Shown here piece after piece: positions 60,059 to 64,000 of a stretch of DNA of 64,000 nt. Made by a program: the position numbers and the translations under genes. This stretch comes from Takifugu bimaculatus (taxonomy: Eukaryota > Chordata > Actinopteri > Tetraodontiformes > Tetraodontidae): positions 54,009 through 118,008 of the forward strand of contig SWLE01000367.1 of NCBI GenBank assembly GCA_004026145.2, in the 5' to 3' direction. Every line of letters begins with the position of its first letter. Position 1 is the stretch's first letter. Under the pieces are notes generated by a model, which worked only from the letters and a program-made list of their open reading frames with translations, had not been told where the DNA came from and ran no database searches.

Positions 60059-62797
60059 GAAGCCTGACACAAAATTGCTGCGTTCTTGTTTTTTTCTATT
60101 TTTGTTTGTTAATGTGTGTCTGCCTGCTCTTACACCCGTCAAGAGCTATTAAACATCAGGACTCTCACCCCCACGGACTTACTTCCAGTTTTTCTGGCTC
60201 CTGCAGCCGACCTGGTTCACTTTTTGGCCCAAAAGGTGAGACGGCGGAGGAGAGGAAGACGGGCCGGTGCCCTGGCGAGACTACGCAGGAGAGGCTCGCG
60301 CACGGCTCTGCCTGGGATCTTTGTCCAACGCCAACTCACTTGGTAACAAAATGGACGAGCTGAAGTTGCTGATGCGGATCAAAGATTTCTCCACCTCGTG
60401 TTCTCTGCTTCACTGAAACCTGGTTCAGGAAGAGACACCGGACAGCGCGCTCCTCCTCGGGGATTCCAGCTGCTCCTCCTCGGGGGATTCCAGCTGTTCC
60501 TCCTCGGGGGATTCCAGCTGTTCCTCCTCGGGGGATTCCAGCTGCTCCTCCTCGGGGGATTCCAGCTGCTCCTCCTCGGGGGATTCCAGCTGCTCCTCCT
60601 CAGGGGATTCCAGCTGTTCCTCCCGGGGGATTCCAGCTGCTCCTGGCGCTCTCTGGGGAGAGAGCAGGCGGTGGAGTCTGCTTCTACATCAGCAGCGACG
60701 GGTGCACTGATGTGACTGTGATCTCCCAGCACTGTTCTCCTGCTGTGGAACACCTCTTCATCAACTGCAGACCCTTCTATTCTCCGCGTGAGTTCGCTTC
60801 ATTCATTCTGGCCTCTGTTTACATCTCGCCAGACGCGGACGTGCGCGAGGCTCAGCGCACGCTCGCGGACTGTATTCAACAAGTGGAGCGGACCCATCCC
60901 GACGCTCTGGTTATCGTGCTTGGCGACTTTAATCAGAGCAACCTGAGATACGAGCTCCCCAGGTACAAACAGTTTATCAAATGCCCCACCAGAGCAGAGA
61001 ACACGTGATCACTGCTACACCACAGTGAAGGACGTAGGGCCGTCCCCGTGCTGCACTAGGACTGTCTGATCACGTGATGGTCCACTGATCCCCACAGACA
61101 GACAGAAACTCAAACTAATAAAGCCATCCGTGAGCACCACAAAGAGATGGACCAGTGAGGCTGTGGAGGAGCTGCGCAGTGCCTGGATACAACTGACTGG
61201 GACATGTTTAAAGGGGCCACACATGATCTGGATGAGTACACGGACACTGGGACCTCATATATCCACTTTTGTGAGGAGCGCATTCTACCAACGCGCACTA
61301 GGGTGAGTTACTCCAATGACAAGCCCTGGTTCACTCCGAGACTCAGACAGATCAGGAAAGAAAAGGAAGCAGCGCTGAAAAGTGGAGACAGAGACTGCTC
61401 CAGAGAGGCCAAATACCGGTTTAGCAAGGAACTGAGGAGAGCTAAATGTGTATTCGGAGAAACTTCAGCAGCAGTTTACTGCTAACGACTCTGCTGCTCT
61501 GTGTGGAGGCCTGAGGCCGATCACCGACTACAGGCCTCAGGCTCCAGGGTCAGGACGAGGAAGCCCTGGCAGAGCCTGTCCCTCCACTATGCCCAACACC
61601 CCCCCCCCAGTGCCACTGCCCCCATGACCTCACTCCACACAAGGCAGCCCCCTCCTCTCCCCCACTCACCATCAGTCCCCCCCATCACTTACCACCAGTT
61701 CCCTCCTCCCCCCTCCACACCATCACTCACCATCAGTCCCCCCCCCCCATCACTCACCACCAGTTCCCCCCCCCTCGCCCCTGGCCCGGACGGCGTGTCT
61801 CCCTCCACCCTGAGGCACTGGGCAGAGGAGCGGACTCCTGTCTTCACAGACATCTTCAACTCCTCCCTGGAGTCGTGCCAGGTGCCAGCCTGCCTCAAAA
61901 CCTCAACCATCGTCCCTGTCCCCAAGAAGCCACGGATCACTGGGCTTAACGACTACAGACCTGTGGCGCTCACCTCTGTAGTCATGGAGTCCTTAGAGCG
62001 CATGATCCTGCCACACCTCAAGTCCATCACCACCCCCTCCTGGATCCACTGCAGTTCGCCTACAGAGCCAACAGATCTGGGGACGACGTGGTCAACCTGG
62101 CCCTTCACTCCATCCTGCAGCATCTGGACTCCCCGGGAACCTACGCGAGGATCCTGTTCGTGGACTTCAGCTCTGCGTTCAACACCATCCGTCCCGCTCT
62201 GCTACAGGACAAGCTGTCCCAGCTTAGTGTGCCTGACTCCCTCTGCAGGTGGATCACCCACTTCCTGACGGATCGGAGGCAGTATGTGCGGCTGGGGAAG
62301 AGTCTCGGACTCTGTCTCCATCAGCACCGGATCACCCAGGGCTGTGTACTTTCCCCCTCCTCTTCTCCCGTATACAAACTGCTGCACCTCAAGCCACCAG
62401 TCTGTCAGCTGATCAGGTTTTGTGGATGACACCACCCTCATCGGGCTCATCTCCAATGGAGACGAGACTGCCTACAGGAGGGAGGTGGCTCGACTGGTGT
62501 CCTGGTGCGGACACAACAACTGCAGCTGAACGCTCAGAAGACAGTGGAGATGATTGTGGACTTCAGGAAAGTCACAGCCCCTTTGCCCCCCCTTGCCCTT
62601 ATGGACTCCCCCATCACCATCGCGGACTCCTTCCGCTTCCTGGGCACCACCATCACCCGGGACCTAAAGTGGGAGCCAACCATCAGTCCCTCATCAAGAA
62701 GGCCCAGCAAAGGATGTTCTTCCTACGGAAGCTGAGGAGGCTCAAACTGCCTCCCAGGATGTTGGCGCAGTTTTATACGGCCATCATGGAGTCCATC
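60059..62797 (+). mobile_element. second CR1/Rex1-group LINE, + strand, degraded
   Basis: Order on the + strand: an ORF1/N-terminal region with RRRRRGRRAG, an endonuclease with FTETWF-like DNA near 60410 and SVYISPDADV, VIVLGDFNQSNLR (60890-60950), KPWFTPRLRQIRKEK (61320), and RT with APGPDGVSPSTLRHW, LNDYRPVALTSVVME, LFVDFSSAFNTIRPALLQ and a displaced VDDTTLIGLI box (62420), then FLGTTITRDLKWE and KKAQQRMFFLRKLRR. Several frameshifts. It replaces SLC34 exons 2-4 of this copy and ends at MESIVN-coding DNA that runs directly into the GTTAAC minisatellite. Confidence 0.8.
60448..60648 (+). repeat. 24-bp VNTR inside the LINE endonuclease region
   Basis: About eight units of GGGGGATTCCAGCTGCTCCT plus CCTC, with a GCTGTTCC variant. 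Being 24 bp it keeps the frame. It interrupts the expected endonuclease sequence between the FTETWF-like part and the GVCFYI-like part. Confidence 0.88.
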
Positions 62798-63410
62798 GTT
62801 AACCCCATGGTTAACCCCATGGTTAACCTGGGGCTAGTTAACTCTGGGGCTGGTTAACCCTGGGACTGTTTAACCCTGGGACTGGTTAACTCTGGGACTC
62901 GTTAACCCTGGGACTCATTAACCCTGGGGCTGGTTAACCCTGGACTCGTTAACCCTGGGGCTAGTTAACCCTGGGACTGGTTAAACCCTGGGACTGGTTA
63001 ACCCTGGGACTCGTTAACCCGGGACTCGTTAACCCTGGGACTGGTTAACCCTGGGGCTAGTTAACCGTGGGACTGGTTAACCCTGGGTTGACACTCGTTA
63101 ACACTTGGTCAACCCAGGACTAGTTAACCCTGGGGCTAGTTAACTCTGGTTAACCCCGGGACTAGTTAAACCTGGGGGTAGTTAACCTGGGACTCATTAA
63201 CCTTAGTTAACCCTAGGTGACCCTGGGTCTAGTTGACCCCGGGACTAGTTAACCCCGGTTAACCCCAGGACTAGTTAAACCTTGGGCTAGTTAACCCTAG
63301 GACTGGTTAACCCCGGTACTAGTTAGCCCCGGTTTAACCTTAGGTTGACCCTGGGTCTAGTTGACCCTGTGACTAGTTAACCCTAGTTAACCCTAGGTAG
63401 ATCCTGGGTT
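62798..63410. repeat. 16-bp GTTAAC minisatellite, second copy
   Basis: About 600 bp of GGTTAACCCTGGGACT-type units, homologous to 7043-7413 and including the same AGGTTGACCCTGGGTCTAG end block. Confidence 0.92.
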
Positions 63411-63562
63411 AACTAGTCTCAGACAGCCTGCCTTAGATCCCCCAACAACTAAAGTCACCTTCTAGCAGGAACGTGTGCTGCATATTCACCTAACTAATGA
63501 ACTGTTCCTGGTGAACTTGCATGTTAACCCGTCTCCTTCACCACCGTCTCCGTCCTGTTGAG

Positions 63563-63754
63563 GGCATTTGCTGCGGCCACCGTGCACGGCTTCTTCAACT
63601 GGCTCTCTGTGCTGGTGCTGCTGCCTCTGGAGGGTCTCCACCGGCTACCTGAGCACGGTCACCAGGCTCCTCGTCCAGTCTTCACCGTTGGGAGGGAGAA
63701 GCTCCGGACCTGTTGAAGGTCGTCACCGATGTCCTCACCACGTCCATCATCCAG
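63563..63754 (+). pseudogene. slc34a2: later SLC34 exon, frameshifted
   Basis: RAFAAATVHGFFNWLSVLV, then LLPLE, STGYLSTVTRLLVQ and, in another frame, EAPDLLKVVTD and TTSIIQ. This is the conserved SLC34 block after TNT...FRR (usually AFAGATVHDFFNWLSVLVLLP). An extra base after LLPLE and another shift near 63685 break the frame. Acceptor TTGAG and donor CCAG|GTCGGT are present. In order it continues the exons at 5897-6863, but D-to-G in VHDFF and the frameshifts mark it as decayed. Confidence 0.78.
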
Positions 63755-64000
63755 GTCGGTTCTTTTCATGGTTACTGTCAAACCAGCGAGGAGAACAAAC
63801 CAAAGGAGGCGTTAAAGTCCTGTTTAACGCTTGACTGGATCATTTCTGGTTAATGTTTCTGGTTGATTCTCAATGAGTAAAGCTGTCAAAAATCAATTCA
63901 TTAGTGTCTGAGTTAGTAAATAGAGTGACGCAATATTAGCCAAAAACAAGAAACCAAAACTGCTTTATTACACCTCCCTCCACCTCCCTCCCTCCCTTCC
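63755..64000. other. right-end flank homologous to 7415-7500
   Basis: GACGCAATATTAGCCAA and the start of a CCCTCC tract match the DNA after the first GTTAAC minisatellite. This suggests that another NLR unit follows outside the window. Confidence 0.65.

Overview
The window looks like teleost (probably percomorph) fish DNA. It carries a tandem array of fish-type NLR immune genes (PYD, FISNA-NACHT, LRR and PRY-SPRY/B30.2; the 'NLR-C' or NLRC3-like class) in vertebrate exon-intron structure, along with fish-type LINEs (Rex1-, L2- and RTE-like), hAT-type non-autonomous elements, LTR elements and very abundant simple repeats. There is no bacterial or viral gene organisation apart from one inserted endogenous retrovirus. 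All NLR genes lie on the + strand.

Layout. Unit A (1-about 7800) is the 3' part of an NLR gene: an LRR exon remnant, a displaced 3' piece of the NACHT exon, two LRR exons, a 47-nt linker exon and an intact B30.2 exon. A 62-bp GC-rich satellite and four exons of an SLC34 (NaPi-II) phosphate transporter follow. Unit B (7960-about 19100) has the full exon set, but a 5-bp insertion shifts the frame near the end of its large exon. Unit C (20232-42108) has an open PYD exon, an open FISNA-NACHT exon and an open B30.2 exon. In between, a 2.3-kb module (NACHT 3' piece, minisatellite, LRR, TG tract, LRR) is present three times. A 6.57-kb endogenous retrovirus (30369-36939, minus strand, pol deleted) sits inside the second copy, and an L2-like LINE carrying a solo LTR sits in intron 1. 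Unit D (45248-54667) is a pseudogene: its PYD is cut after about 15 codons by an RTE-like LINE that itself holds a displaced NLR exon piece, and its NACHT and B30.2 exons carry several frameshifts. Rex1-like LINEs, a solo LTR, a second SLC34 exon 1, another LINE and a decayed later SLC34 exon (63563-63754) follow.

How it works together. In unit C all splice phases agree from the ATG at 20232 to the stop at 42108. PYD, FISNA-NACHT, all six 174-nt LRR exons, linker and B30.2 would give 1260 residues; with only two LRR exons it would be 1028. PYDs in this family recruit ASC-type adaptors, NACHT binds ATP and oligomerises, and LRR plus B30.2 form the presumed sensing end.

Most striking pattern. 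The tandem repeats co-amplified with the gene each carry a motif resembling an RNA-processing or promoter signal. Intron 1 has a 23-bp repeat with AATAAA in sense. The intron after NACHT has a 10/11-bp repeat made of CAG|GT splice-like units starting at the 5' splice site itself. The next intron has a (TG)n tract about 20 nt before the acceptor. The 3' flank has a 62-bp repeat with a GC box in almost every unit. Copy numbers differ between units, so these could tune isoform output. That functional reading is inference; the repeats and motifs are seen directly. All family assignments are from reading, without database searches.
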